64,000 nt of DNA, taken from positions 1,620,643 through 1,684,642 of the forward strand of contig UYJD01000002.1 of assembly GCA_900618795.1 (NCBI GenBank), read 5' to 3'. Positions 21,598 to 34,666 of this stretch are shown here, piece after piece; the stretch's first letter is position 1, and each line of letters starts with the position of its first letter. Under the pieces are notes generated by a model. That model was given only the letters and a program-made list of their open reading frames with translations, did not search any database and had not been told where the DNA came from. The stretch is from Cyanodermella asteris. Lineage: Eukaryota; Ascomycota; Lecanoromycetes; Ostropales; Stictidaceae. A program made the translations under genes and the position numbers.

Positions 21598-21929
21598 TTT
21601 CTCGTCGCGCCGGCCATTTGCGGCGGGAGAATGCAGAGAATGCATCAAAATAATGGCGGAATTTACAGCTAAAGGAGTAAAAGAATACAACGCCGCAAAA
21701 GCGAAATCTGAGCCGGAAAGAGGACGTAGATGGAGATCAGAGGGGAGACTGGGAGCCTGGAGGGATAAAGAAGGGAAAATCAACAAAAGATCTTTATAGC
21801 TACTCTGCGACTGGGCCTCAAGAATGATTATAGAGGAACCTATGGTCGCTCTGAACGGCTCCATTGGCCGTGAGAGCGCAAGTGTCAAATCTATCAGTTA
21901 TACACGGTTGCCGTGGGTTCTACCAGCGG
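21598..21929. other. Short intergenic region between two minus-strand genes
   Basis: This 332-bp spacer contains the leader of the basic protein and the 3' end of the sterol acyltransferase. No further feature is seen. Confidence 0.5.
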
Positions 21930-23656
21930 CTATAGTAGTACATACAGGGCGCAGATCTATGGGTCATATTAGCATGAAATCCGAGAACCAAGGGCAGGCA
22001 GAACGACTTACCAGACTCAAGCCGATTATGATGGAGCACCAAAAAGCGACATTGTTGAACAGCTTCTTTCCCTTGATCCACTTTGTGTTCTGAATGGCCA
22101 CCAGTGGTATCTGCAGCATCATCAGGAAAAAGCCGTAGCCTCTCAGCTTCTTTGTGATGCACCCCATAACAAGCTCGTGCAATAAAGCACTGACGAAGAA
22201 GGTGACGGTCGTCGCGCCGCTCTTGCTAAGGTACGGCAAAGATGCTCCGTATATGTGCCTCCTGAGCCAGTGATGGACTGGAATATTCCATTTTCGGCTG
22301 AATTCGAGCCAGTCGCAAGAGTTCCACCAGTCACTGTAAAAGTGACGGTCGGCAAAGCGCGTGATTTCGGCAAAGGCGCCCAGCACGTACTCGAAGATGA
22401 CGAGAAAAACCAGCAGCATTGTGATCATGAATGGGAACAGCAGCTGCGAGATCGTCTCTGCCATGATCAAAACACGGTCAGCGGTTTGAAGCCTCGGTGT
22501 TTGGAGCTCGAGAGCCGCCTGACGCAGTACTGGGAGGATAAACTCCTCACTGATTGTGACCAGCAGAAAGATGCAGCCAAAAACAGCGAGTGACTTCCAG
22601 AACAGCTCGAACCAGCGAATTCCTCCCTTATTTCGAGGATACTCGAGCTCATAGCACAAAGTTGGGCAAAGAATATAGTCGGCGTAATTGACGTATGTCA
22701 AGTTGACAGGGTACGTGACATTTCCGAGCGGGGAGGTGAGCTCGTGGGCCAAATCTTCGCGGAGCTGGTTCAAGGATGCATCGACGGTTGGTTGTTGTTC
22801 CTTCTCGATCTGTTCGCTGATCTCGAAGCGACTTCGTGTGGGTGACGGGTACCTTTCGGCTGGTGTGGCCAGCATCGCGTCCGTTGGGTTGTCCAATGCT
22901 TCCAAACGTGCCTCAGTGGTACCTAAATGGCCGTTATAGAATGCATAGGAGTGCATCTTCATAAGAATCACAATGGTATGGAGTGTGAAAAAGACTTGGG
23001 CCGTCCAAGTCCAATCCAGCATGAAAGGCCAGTTGATCCACAAAGCAAACCAGGCCGCCTGAAGAGCACTGTGAACAGGCATGCCAGCCTTTGCCCAGGA
23101 GAATCCAGGGAGCTTGCGACATAGCTGCTGCTCGGGCACAACGAATAATGTCGAAACAACCATGGCAAAATCACTTATGCTGAGTTGAAGCACTCCAGTA
23201 CTCAAAAGCTGGTATGTATATAGCCGCAATGGCAGGCCCGTCTCTTTCCAGTTTCTGGCCATGGTCGTGATGACCATGATGGCCAGACCCACCCAGAAGA
23301 GAACGAAGAAGCCTTTGAAGTCATGATAATCACTCCGTGGGTCGAAATGGGATACCCTCTCGGAGTAGACCACAGTCGGGAAGATGCGTTTCTTCTGTTG
23401 GGCGCGAATAGTCTGTCGTGCAAAGGACAGCGATCTCACGGAAGGAGGAGCATCGTCGGGCACAGGTGTCGCACGGCCACTATCATTGTCTCAGCGATAT
23501 GCACAGAACATGTTCCATTCATCCGCCATACCTTGATACGCCCGATGTGCTTTCTTCTTCCCTGAGCGAATTTAGAGGCGACAAGCCTGGCCTGACATTG
23601 CGCTTATGTGTGCCATTGCCATTGGCGTGCTCGATGGATGAGGCTACAGAAGCCAT
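21930..23656 (-). CDS. ARE2-like: Sterol O-acyltransferase (ARE/ACAT, MBOAT family)
   Basis: This ER enzyme esterifies sterols with acyl-CoA for storage in lipid droplets. The 539-aa protein comes from exons 23656-23532, 23479-22012 and 21956-21930. Introns are 52 bp and 55 bp, the latter with a TGCTAAT branch site. The final 27-nt exon gives ICALYVLL, which completes the last hydrophobic helix; unspliced reading would add a false tail. Motifs are HSYAFYNG (near 218), the family signature FYSDWWN (422-428) and the catalytic His in SALLHELVMG (H476), along with multiple membrane segments. The hydrophilic N-terminus of about 80 residues is usual for ARE proteins. A DGAT1-type role is possible, but FYSDWWN and the length fit ACAT better. 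It is divergent from gamma-adaptin. Confidence 0.92.
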
Positions 23657-24236
23657 GCCGTGGGTTCTGCAAGGGACTTGAGTGCGACAGGGATAGCGCC
23701 AATAAAAATAATGCCTGATTTTGCCGCGACGAGATGGCAGTGGATGAGATGTTTTACACAAGGGTTGGGCTGCAGCGCGAAGTCGACTATTTATCCTGCC
23801 ATTGAAACAGTCTTATAGACCAGCAGCCGGGCGGTCAAAGGGAGAGAGTAAGGACTAAAAGTGGCTAGGCGTCAGCTTTTGACGACGAAGATGGTGTATT
23901 GTGAGGAGAGCGGCGCGATAGCGAACAAGAAGACTTGTTTCGTCATACGCCGAGCAGATCGGAGCTCTGCTGTAACGGTCGGAGTTTAGTTGGGTTTGCC
24001 CCGCCGCTGCCAGCTGGAGCGGTGCCAGTCGAGCGAGGCCACCAATTCTTGCCCGATTGAGCGATCAGTCGACTGCCCACGATTCAGCTCACTCTCTTCT
24101 TGCAGCCACCCTCATACATTTCTCCAGGCTGTGGACGTTCCGCCTTTCCTCAACTGCGTGCAGTATCCTCCCTTGCATGGCATTCATCCACCCGACGCAT
24201 TCCTGAAGCCTCCCGGCCTAGGCCGCCCTCCGCACA
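23657..24236. promoter_or_regulatory. Divergent promoter between sterol acyltransferase and gamma-adaptin
   Basis: About 580 bp separates the two start codons. It must hold both promoters. I could not assign a clear TATA box to either gene, which would be usual for housekeeping genes. Confidence 0.45.
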
Positions 24237-26844
24237 ATGAGTTCCCGTGCGTGCAGTCCGCCCGCCTTGCACTGCATTCATAATGACTGACGAGACTCTA
24301 GTTAAGCAATTCATTCGAAACGTGCGCGCCTCTAAGACCATCGCCGACGAGCGAGCCGTCATTCTCAAGGAGGCCTCTGCCATTAGAGCGGCATTCAGGG
24401 AGCAGGGCATCAGCGATTCCAACTCGCGAAGGAACAATGTCGCCAAACTATTATACCTGTTCACGCTCGGAGAACGAACGCATTTTGGTCAGATCGAATG
24501 TGTCAAGCTGCTGGCATCTCCCCGCTTCGCCGACAAGAGATTAGGATACCTGGGTACGATGCTACTGCTGGACGAGAACCAGGAGGTCATCACACTCGTC
24601 ACGAACTCGCTCAAGAACGATCTCAACCACTCGAACCAATATGTAGTAGGACTGGCACTGGTAACGCTCGGAAACATTGCTGGGGTGGAAATGTCAAGAG
24701 ATCTGTTTCCCGAGGTGGAGAAGCTGATGGGCACCGCGAACCCCTATATCCGCCGAAAAGCTGCCCTGTGTGCCATGAGGATACTGCGCAAGGTACCGGA
24801 CCTACAGGAACACTTCTTCGAGAGCGCAAAAGTTCTTCTCAACGACCGCAATCATGGCGTGCTCATGTGTGGCTTGACACTGGTTACCAGCATGTGCGAA
24901 GCAGACGAGGCTGAGGGCGAGGGAGAGGTCATTGAGATGTTTAGGCCGGTGGTCCCGAGTCTCGTCAAGATCTTGAAGGGGCTATCAAGCTCAGGATATA
25001 CCCCCGAGCACGACGTCATGGGTATCTCGGATCCTTTCCTGCAGGTCAAGATCCTGGGTTTGCTTCGAGTGCTCGGACGAAGTGACACTGGCGTCAGCGA
25101 ACAGATCAACGACATACTGGCCCAGGTAGCGACAAACACGGATTCCTCAAAGAACGTCGGAAACTCTATTCTCTACGAGGCAGTCCTCACTATTCTCGAC
25201 ATTGAAGCGGACTCTGGCCTGCGAGTATTGGGCGTGAACATCTTGGGTAAATTCTTGGCGAACAAGGATAACAACATCAGATATGTCGCGCTCAACACAC
25301 TCATCAAAGTCGTGGCGGTGGAGCCGAATGCCGTACAAAGGCACAGGAACACCATCCTGGACTGCTTGCGCGACCCTGACATTAGCATCCGCCGACGAGC
25401 GTTGGACCTCAGTTTTACTCTGATTAACGCTGACAACGTCCAGCTGCTGATCCGAGAGTTGCTTGCCTTCCTCGAGGTCGCCGATAACGAGTTCAAGACC
25501 ACCATGACAAGTCAAATTGGGCTCGCCGCGGATCGCTATGCGCCGAACAAGAGATGGCACGTCGACACCATGCTGCGAATAATAAAACTTGCAGGAAACT
25601 ACGTCAAGGAGCAGATTCTGTCTTCTTTTGTCCGCCTCATCGCAACTTCACCCGATCAGCAAACCTACTGTGTGCAGAAGCTGTATGCAAACCTCAGGGA
25701 GGATATCACTCAAGAAGGTCTGACGCTGGCGTCGGCCTGGGTAATCGGCGAATACGGTGACTCTCTTTTGCGCCACAGTGGAGGCTACGAGGACCCCGAG
25801 CTAGTACAGAACGTTCAGGAAAGCGATATCCTCGACCTTTACGAATCAATTCTGAACAGTGCATATGCGACGCCAATTGTGGCGGAGTACATTATCACAT
25901 CTGCGATGAAGTTGAGTGCCAGAATGTCGGACCCGGGCCAGACAGAGCGCATCAGACGTCTTCTCAGCAGCCGAACTGCCGATCTCAGCGTGGAAATTCA
26001 GCAACGGGCCGTCGAGTACAGCAATCTCTTCAACTACGACCAGGTACGAACAGGCGTGCTCGAACGCATGCCGCCGCCGGAGCTGCGAGAAGAGAACCGC
26101 GTCCTCGGCCAGGAACATGGCAAGAAGAAGAATCGCCACAGCAAACGCATCAGCAGACAAATCAAATCAGAGGATCTGCTGGACCTTATTGGTGGCAGCG
26201 ACGAGCCTGTCTCTGTGTCGAATGGCAATGGTATGAGCAGTCAGGACTTGCTGAACGACATTCTAGGCGGAGATTCCGGTCCTGCAGCAGCACCGGCCAG
26301 CCGCAGCAACGCTCAAGATATCATGAGCATGTTCGGCTCGAATGGTCCCTCGCAGTCTAGCACACCACAACCGGCATCATCTGGCATGGGTGACCTTCTC
26401 GGGGGCAGTGCCGCCCCGGCTGCACCCAGCGGACCGGTGGCGCACACTGCTTACAACAAGAATGAGCTTGGCTTGACACTAGCTGTCCAGCGAAACCCTG
26501 CCACGGGCGCGGCCCAAATCCAAGCGAAGTTCAGAAATGAAAGCGCCTTTGCCCGGTTCGCGGGCGTCAATCTACAGGCAGCAGTGCCAAAGACGCAGAA
26601 GCTCCAGTTGCAGGGAATTAGCAAGAGCGACTTGGAAGGAGGCGACGAAGCGACGCAGTTGATGCGGATACAGCCGGCAACAGGGGTGAGTCAAGATGCG
26701 CAACACATTCCTACTGAAAATCGCGCAGCACTGACCATGACTTTGCAGGCTCTACCACCGAAGCTGAGACTCAGACTTAGGATCATGTATTCAAAAGATG
26801 GCGGTGCTCCGGTCAGCGAACAGGTCGACTGGACGGAGCCGTAG
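24237..26844 (+). CDS. APL4-like: AP-1 complex subunit gamma (gamma-adaptin)
   Basis: This is the large subunit of the clathrin adaptor that sorts cargo at the trans-Golgi and endosomes. Exons are 24237-24246 (only 10 nt), 24302-26685 and 26749-26844, giving 829 aa. Splicing ATGAGTTCCC to TTAAGCAATTC yields MSSLKQFIRNVR, the conserved start of fungal gamma-adaptins. The in-frame ATG at 24283 (MTDETLV) lies in the 55-bp intron and is a false start. The adaptin trunk (about 1-580) includes RRNNVAKLLYLFTLGERTHFG spread across helices 2-3. The hinge has a clathrin-box-like LLDLI and a related DLLNDILGG. The C-terminal ear begins near KNELGLTLAVQRN. The last intron (63 bp) is in frame and stop-free; removing it restores QPATG-ALPPKLRLRLRI. 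Confidence 0.95.
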
Positions 26845-28848
26845 GACATGATTTGAAGAGCGATAATAAAAACTGCATTCCCACATTTCAAAGCTTCTTG
26901 CCAGACGGTGCTTGTGTAGAACCCGAATCCAAGCTCTGCCTTGAAAGCTATCGAGTATGGCCGCGTGTCATTTCTACCTTATATAACCCTGGTCGAGTCT
27001 GGCTCACCCAAAGACTACCTTGGTAATCCTGCAGTTCAGTCGAAACTGTTGCATAAGCATCACAGCCGTGGCTCGTGACTTGAAAGCACCGACACAGTCC
27101 TGTGCTTCTGACGGCCATAACCGAGCATGACACACACAGTCATCAAAAACGTGTCGAGCAGCCCAGATACCATGTCGCAATGAACCTTACCAGTGTCGAA
27201 TTGATTCTCGATAGCCTCAAAAGTTCAAGCACAGACGTACTTCGACTCATCAACAGTGTAAGTAGCCCCGTGCGTCGAGCTTCGCAAAAGCGTCCCGTCG
27301 CCGGCGAGAGCCCACGATCCCTCGTTGTCTCCTCGCTGAACCTCGAGCCATGAAAAAAAAAACCGTCGAGGACTTTCCCTCGAGGTTCCCCGGCCTCTAC
27401 TTGGGCGATGAGTCAACCGCAGAGTGCAAAGGACAGGGGAACCATGCCTATCTACCGAAATACACAAGAAAAAACCCCCCAGAAAAAAAAGAAAGGAAAA
27501 CAGCGTCGATCTGAGGACAACACGCAAAGTCCCCAAAATTTCCAATCTCAATATAACCGCGCGCCGATTTTCATCAAAAGTGAGCAGCACATACTCTCTC
27601 GTTTTAGCAATTCTCTTTCGTGGTTTTTGTCTGTTGACTTTTTGCTCTCTCAATGGACCGTCTTTTCCCGCTGACGGAAGTTGCCGCTCCATTTGTTCCC
27701 CCCCCCCCCTGTTTCCCGCGACGATCCAATGACGCTTCGTACCTAGACTTTCACACTTCGACTAAGTACCTTACCTACTCCTGCCCGAATTTACTCTCTC
27801 GTTCGACAGGTTGCAGGCGCTGGGTAAACGGTACTGGTCCGTCATGAACCTTTTGCTTCCGCGAGGCGACTCGAGGGGGAGGGTTTAGCTCAATTGCACC
27901 CCCCTGCCTTTTGCTCGCGCTGCTTCTTTGACGCTGGTTGTGCATTTTTGAGCTTGGCCGGCGCTGCTTTGCTTGTTCGTCGCTTGACTTGATGGTGATG
28001 CAGAGACTGCTGACGTACAGTTGATGCAAAAAAAAACCTAGGCCACGACCGACTCGTCGTTGTTCTCATTCGATCGAGCTTCGACTGGTGATCCACTACC
28101 GACCATGTCCTTTGGTCTTCTACGAGCTCTTTTCAATGCCTACTGGCGGTTTACTTGGCCCCGATCACTTCAACGCCGCCATCGACATGACCGCAAATCA
28201 CATCAGAGCAGTCTTTGTCATTGACATGTTGTTCATTTGGTAAGATATTCAATAGGATTATTCATGAACCCCTATGCCAAGTCCATGTCATTCCAATCGT
28301 CCCCTCTTCTCCTCCTCAATCCAACAATTCAATAAGAAAAGATACTTTGATATTTTCATACATTTCGGTTTAGGGTCATTTCATCCAGACGGGCAAACGA
28401 ACGGGGAGTGGGTTTGCAAAAATGGCAAGGCAGGGAACAACCGCTCAACGCTGAAGATGGCTCCTCCACTTTAACCTCGTTGGCGTCAGAGAACCGGCCG
28501 TCATGGATACCTGGCCACAGGTGGTCCGTCGACGGATCTATCACTATGGCCGTGCCTCGGCCGGAACTCTCTCCAACTCCTCGGTGTGAAGAAGTCCTTG
28601 CGGAGCTTGTCATGTCCAAAAGCAAAAAAAGATTGAATGGTTCAAGAGCGAAACCCCGCCGTCTGCCCGTCTGCTCGTTTCGTGGGGTTTTGTTGATACA
28701 TTTGTTGGTTTCGTGGTTTTCGGATAATGTTGCACATAAGAGCTTGGGTAAACGTGGATCGGATAAGAAGTTTGCTGCGTCATGGGCGTGATGTGTGGGA
28801 CGGCTGCTGGGCCGTGACCCTGATTGAGAGGGGCCGAGAACGAGATTG
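26845..28848. other. 2-kb region between convergent genes; possible short exon at 27181
   Basis: This lies between the stops of gamma-adaptin and the zinc-finger gene. It includes AATAAA at 26865-26870 and homopolymer-rich stretches (27340-27500, and a C-run near 27700). At 27181-27258 an ATG-started frame (MNLTSVELILDSLK...) ends exactly at a strong donor GTAAGT. A 61-codon open stretch at 28041-28226 follows an AG acceptor and contains TMSFGLLRALFNAYWRF. I cannot join these into a convincing gene. Confidence 0.4.
26865..26870 (+). terminator. AATAAA polyadenylation-type signal after gamma-adaptin
   Basis: The hexamer lies 21 bp after the gamma-adaptin stop codon, a fitting place for a 3'-end signal. 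Fungal poly(A) signals are loose, so this is suggestive only. Confidence 0.3.
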
Positions 28849-30350
28849 CTACGCATCGTCCATTTGGAATATTCCACCCTGATCGTCGGCATGGCCCCGA
28901 GACACCGATCTCCTTTGAAGGTGCTCGTCATCGCCAGAATGAGATGGTGAGTGGTGACCACCGCGCTCGTCGGAGATGCGTGGCTTGGGACCAGCACTCA
29001 AGCCCATTTCAGAGAATCCCGGGAACGCACTCGAGGATAACGTCGCCTTGTGAGACGCGTACTGAGGCGGCAGAGGAGGAACAGGTGGAATATCACCATC
29101 TACCGGACCGGTCCTTGGCGTTCCGAAGGTCACGCCCTCGACAGCAGCGGCCAACTTGTTCTCATCCTCCGCCGGAATCATACTGTAAGCAGTCCCCGAG
29201 GTTGACGGACGACGATGGGTAAAGCCATGAGCCTGGCTGCTGTACGAGGTCGATGTTGGAATGCTACCAGAGATGGACGGAACCGACTGGTAGGACTGTG
29301 AGAAGACGGAGCTCGTGCTACTGTAACGGTAGTGGTCCTTGTCCTGCCCGGATTGCTCGGTCATGGAGTAATCCATCTCGTCCTCCTCCTCGATCATGGG
29401 CGGAGGAGTGGTCTCGACAGAGCTAACGTCGTCGTCGTGAACGACAGACGAGCCTGACGCCATGGGAGACGCGGACGAATGGTCACTATCCTCGGCAGGT
29501 CTCTGCACCTCTACAGAGGGCGCGTTGTTCAAGGTTACGAGCACGGATGCGGCTTCGAGCATCTGCACCTGCTGGTGCTTGGAGATGAGCAGTCTCGAAG
29601 TGACCTGCCACTGTGGAGTGTGCTCCCAACTAGAACCAGGTCAGCAATCATCTCTTTCAATTCACAGCTCGGTTGTTGTCATCTGCACGTCAGCAGAGGG
29701 AAGCGAAGCGACATGGCCAGCGATGGTGATGGGTCGGGTAGGGGGACAACTAACAGGTGCTTGGTCAGGCAGCTGCTGTGCTTGTAGCCTTTCCCACAGG
29801 TCTCGCATCGAATGTCGCCGCTGGTCCGCTTGCGCTCCGACTTGGACAGATACGCGCCCTCACTGGCCCGACGCGCCTTGTTGCTCTTGGGACCCGGCTT
29901 GGACCTGGTGGGTTTCTCTTCCGCAATGGCAGAGCCGTTAGCCCCTGGAGGCCCTTGGTATGAGGCAGTGGCATGCGGCGATGCACCAGGGCGAATTGTC
30001 GAAGAGGATCCGGCGCGATGAATTCCAGCATGCTCCGGCGTGGAGCTGACCAGGGCTTCCAAGGCAGCCTCATCCATTCCTTGCACGACAGCGGCAGCTC
30101 CAGACAGATCTTTGATCGACATGCTCTTTCGGCGAGCCACACGGTGGCTCGCGTTCAACGCACCCAGAGAGATGGAGTGAGAATGGGCGCGCGGGGTACC
30201 GTTGCGCGCAGGGACGTTCATGGGCCCGGTGGAGGTAGGACGGTGGGTGCTGATAGGACGAGAGGCCGTTTCCTGTATACACCGGTCAGTATGGACAACA
30301 TGGGAAGGAAGGGGAGGGTGCATGGTGCTTACCGGCTTGGAGGAAGCCAT
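28849..30350 (-). CDS. C2H2 zinc-finger transcription factor
   Basis: This is a probable nuclear regulator of 438 aa. Exons are 30350-30333 (18 nt), 30272-29755 and 29629-28849, with introns of 60 and 125 bp. The second intron splits the single zinc finger. Splicing gives CETCGKGYKHSSCLTKHLW plus EHTPQW, a perfect C-x2-C-x12-H-x3-H (C162, C165, H178, H182). It is preceded by a basic AKRARRAS-like patch (KSNKARRASEG). After the finger comes the conserved helix LLISKHQQVQMLEAASVLV, then a long Ser/acidic/Pro-rich region with EEEDEMDYSM that could activate transcription. The first intron is a multiple of three and stop-free, so unspliced mRNA would add 20 residues near the N-terminus. The architecture is conserved in filamentous fungi; the targets are unknown. 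Confidence 0.88.
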
Positions 30351-33300
30351 TGCGTGGGCAAGCGGCTCTCTGAACTCTCAGCAGAACTGCGTCCTAGGGT
30401 CAGAGAGCCGGCTCTGAGCTTGGATCCAAGGTTCTCGTAGCTGGTAGAGACGTGGGGAAGCACGGAGAGGTGAGTGCAGGGTGGGGAAGTAATATGGAGA
30501 GCGACAGTCTGTTCAACGTTGGTGGTGTAGGAAGCGGACAGAGGAAGTGAAGAACAATTTTCTCCGACTCTTGTGCACCGAAGGCGGCTTCTAACGGGGA
30601 GACGCTGGGTTGGGGAGCTGATGCAATGAATGTGGGCTGAGCCAGGGCTCGAACGAAAGGCTCGCTTGCGATGGAGAATAATGGCGGGAGCAGAGCGTGG
30701 CCTGTGGTGCGTTTCGCTGCTTCGCGCTTCTGCGTCAAGTCACTGCGGGCACGCTTCCGCGCTCGTGCGAAGCTGGAAGCGGATCACTGGACGACGGGAA
30801 AAGTGTCCCGCGGCTCGCCCAAGCTGGCTCGTCTGCCGTATACACAGGACTGCCAACGAAGACGTTGACTGTTGCTGTTTGCTGTCAGGAAGTGCAAGAT
30901 GTGAAGTAGAAGCAGACACGGGCGCGAGCAAGAAAGCTGGCGGCGCTTCCAGCAGAGGTGTGTGGTCGTCGTCGAGGTCTGGTGGTGGTGTGTTGTGTTA
31001 TTAACAGCTAGTCGCAGTCGCACTGTGGGCCGCGCTGCCAGTCCCCGAGCTATTCTGGTACTGTACTGTACCTCTCTAGTCTCTCGATCCGATGTCGTGC
31101 TGCGAGAGACCAAAGCCGAGAGACGCTGGCAGAAGGAGAGGGGGAAAAAAAAGTTGTTGAGCGGAGACGGGTTTGTCTGACAAAGAAAGTACAATCAAGG
31201 GGAGCCTCTGTGGCTTTTGCAGGCACTGCCTGGCCGCTGAGGGTACGGTATTATGATTATTATTGTCATGCCCTTCTGCTGTTCGCTGTCCCAGCTCAGC
31301 CTGGTCACGAGAAGGCTGCACGGCCCGCCCTCGTTGTCACTCTGCTGACTGTCGTCGTCGAACACTGTACCATCCGTCGGCTGGCTATACGCGTGACACC
31401 AGCCAGGCGGGCAGGGTGAGACTCTCACTTGGACTGAAGAAGGACGCCATCCCCAGTTCGCAACGGCAAATCACCTACTCACCACTTATCACCACCTCTC
31501 TCCTCTTTCCCCTGCATCGCCGCCCGCCCACCAGAATCGTCCTGCCCCGGCGCTTTAAGCCTCGAGCTAGCAGACAGTCCGCCCAAAGAACCCCGGGCTA
31601 TACCTGCCAGCCTAAACCGGCCGGGCACGTCCACTATCTTTGCCAATCTGCATTCGCCAGGAGAGTGACAGGACGGTGGTAACACTCGGGTCCAGAATGA
31701 CCTCCGCCAGGCACAGGGCGGACGGAACCAGCAAAAGACCTCGACACCAGATATGCTCCGAAAAGCATCTGCCCTGATCTGTCTTGATCTTCAACCGCCA
31801 GGACGATTCGTCTCCACCTCCGGACAAATTACCGCCAGCTGCTGCAAGAGCCTCTGCAAATCAGCAGCTCTGATCGCCCAGCTCCATGATCCATCGACTT
31901 CGGCGCCGCCGTGATCGAAGCTCGTCCGTGCCTGGATCGTCGCCGTTCTACGTCCGGCCGCTCCAATTGGGCCCCCCGGACACTAGTATAATATCGTCGG
32001 CTCCTCCGTACACAAGTAAACAGTGCGCGATTTGAGACTTTGGGAGCGATCTGATCGTTGATTGTGAGCCGGCGGCATAAAGAGAAGCTCCCACGCGCCA
32101 GAAACGATGCCAGAATAAACGTGCTGAGCGAGTGAGCGTCGCGGCGTGCCGAACAAAGGGCCAGAGCCGAATCGGACAAGCAGCGCCAACTCTGGGCAGC
32201 GGTTACGGGATGCAGTGAGGGGAGAAGCATCGAGCACGCAAAGCGCAAAACGACTGCGGCGCCCAGACGCCCCAGCCAGCTGCTGCCACGGGCGGCGCAG
32301 CTGATCACTGATCTGGGAAGCCATCAGCCCAAGGTGGAACAATTGAGCACAACCGCCAGCCTCTCGACTCTTTTGCGAGATCCTTCTGTGTGGCTCGCCG
32401 CTTCTGCCACGATGCCACGAACGAACGCTCTGCTGGCGGCTCCGCAGTTCAGATCACCCTCATCCTTTTCTGACAGGACACTGCTACTCCCTGACGCCCT
32501 GTCGGTCCGAACGACTCCATAACACCTGTCCCTTGGTGTCAGTGGCGCAAGCCCAACGGGCTATCAATCACGGACATCCTATCCTGCTAATGTGCTTGCA
32601 ACTCCACTGAGACATCATCGCCAACAGGGGGCATGCCGTAATTCTTTCATTCGCCCGACCTGGAGATGCATATCTCACGTTCGCGCGGAATTTTGATTCT
32701 TCGTTCTAGTCAGGCACCAGGAAAAGAGGAGGCGTCGCCAGCTTTCTCCACACTATCAGCCGACACGTGTGGTAGCTTCTTGGTGGTAATCGGCTGGGCC
32801 TGCATATCGGCAGTTTCGCAGGGTTACGATGCATAGATCGTATCATCGCTTCCCGACGCACGCAACATAAAACCAGAAAGAAAGAAAAAAACGCGCGTTT
32901 GCACTGGAGTATGCGACCCGCCTTGCTGGCTCCGCTTCTACATTGAGCTAGAGGAACGACTCAAGAATTCTCGCAAAACAGCTCTAGATTCAAGGAGGGC
33001 GGCAATGCGCACATTTCTCCTGCCTGTTAGGCATGCCGCAAGCGAGATCTAGACAACGCCCGGCTCTGCGCGGCTGTGCCTGTGGTATGACAGCAAGCAG
33101 AAGATAGCAACACCGACAACGGGCCGAACAACGGAAAGAATAATCATGCGTTCTGCAGAATGCTCACGAACAGGTTTACGATTCGAGCATTGCTGGTGCA
33201 GCGTTATGTGGTGCCAAGTAATCTTTTGCGACGAACCAGGCAGCTGCCATAATCACACATCCTTCGGCTCTGGTTATTATTCAGAAAACTGCTCTGAGTG

Positions 33301-33791
33301 GTCGGCTGACTGGGCATTATTCGGAGAGTCCGAAGCTACCGAGCCGGTGCAAGCAAGGCGTAAACGAAAGCGGAGAAGGCGTGCCCAGCGCCCGCAAACT
33401 GCGCATGTTCAATAAATCGGCCGTTGCAAAATCATGGCATTTCTTGCCCGATTGCGCGAGCCGCGAACTCGTCAGCTGTCAGCACTCAGCAGCAGAAGGA
33501 GCTCAACGGCAAAGAGGGAAAAAAACAAGAGGAAAAAGAACTCACCCGTGCCTCACGTCTCACAGACAGCCCAGTCCGTCAGGCACAAAGAAAAAGAAAA
33601 AAAATAATTATTTGAGACACAATAACCAACAACGGCGAAGCACTGTGCCATCGTCGTACACGCAAGCCAACCTCCCGTTGCGTCGTTTAACATGCAAATA
33701 CGGCATAGATATTCCCAAACAAGTGACTGACAATCAAAAAATCAGGCTCGAACTCAGACGGAAAGTGTCGCAGAGTTGAAGCTGAGCTGCT

Positions 33792-33862
33792 GATCGCTTT
33801 GATCGCTTTGATCGCTTTGATCGCTTTGATCGCTTTGATCGCTTAGATCGCTCTGATCGCCC
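33792..33862. repeat. 9-bp tandem repeat GATCGCTTT, about 8 units
   Basis: Five perfect copies of GATCGCTTT are followed by GATCGCTTA, GATCGCTCT and a partial GATCGCCC. GATC-rich sequence continues for another 40 bp (CATGATCGATCGG). It is a simple microsatellite in non-coding DNA. Confidence 0.9.
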
Positions 33863-34666
33863 ATGATCGATCGGTTGCTCGCGCTGATCAACACGCCGAT
33901 CGTGAAATGCGCCCTGTTTTCTAGCTCCAGAAAAAAAATTAAAAAATTAATGCAAAGACTTGTGGCTGCTGCTGCGTCCAGAAATATGCATGATCGACAA
34001 TGCTGTTCGGCAGTGCAGGTCCATAGGCTCTGATTTGTTCGCCAGTCATTTATGGTTCATTCGGCGAGGCCTCCTCAGATCGGGGCTGTCCAATTCATGA
34101 AGCCACGTTTTCAAGCTTTCCGGCGTTGAGAGAGCAGTCAACGAAATAACGGAGGGGGTCGTGGTATTCCAATTCAGTGCCCGAACACAGCAGACTTGGA
34201 CCCCCGGGGGGGACAGAGATTGCGCCCGGTTCCCGCTGGGGTAACGGGCGCGGGGGAGTGCCAGCCCACCCGGAGGGGGCTTCGGTCACTGTAGTTGACC
34301 TGACCGACCTCGGGTGGCTCGAACTCTCTCTCCGCCACTAACCGGCCCCCGAAAGGCAATCTGATAAGGGAATCCTGAATCCTGAGAATCCTACCAGCGA
34401 CTCCTACAGGAACACGTTCGTGCTTGCGAGAAGACCCTCACCCCCACAAGGATGGATTCCCAAGATACGCACGGGAAGAAGTGTCGAGCCCGTGAAATCG
34501 CGACGTTTCTATGTTTCTGTTCCCGACTCCCAATCTCGACATGGAGGGAAGAGATACACCCCACGGGTCCGGTTATCGTTATCGTAAAATTCGCAGTCAT
34601 CGACAAGTATGGAATCCGGCAGGCTGGTCGTTGCCCCTTCTGGCCAAGGACACCGCTACGTTTCTC

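Noticed and set aside
24283-24301. ATG at 24283 as the gamma-adaptin start
   Set aside because: The conserved fungal N-terminus MSSLKQFIRNVR is recovered only by splicing from 24246 to 24302, which places this ATG inside an intron.
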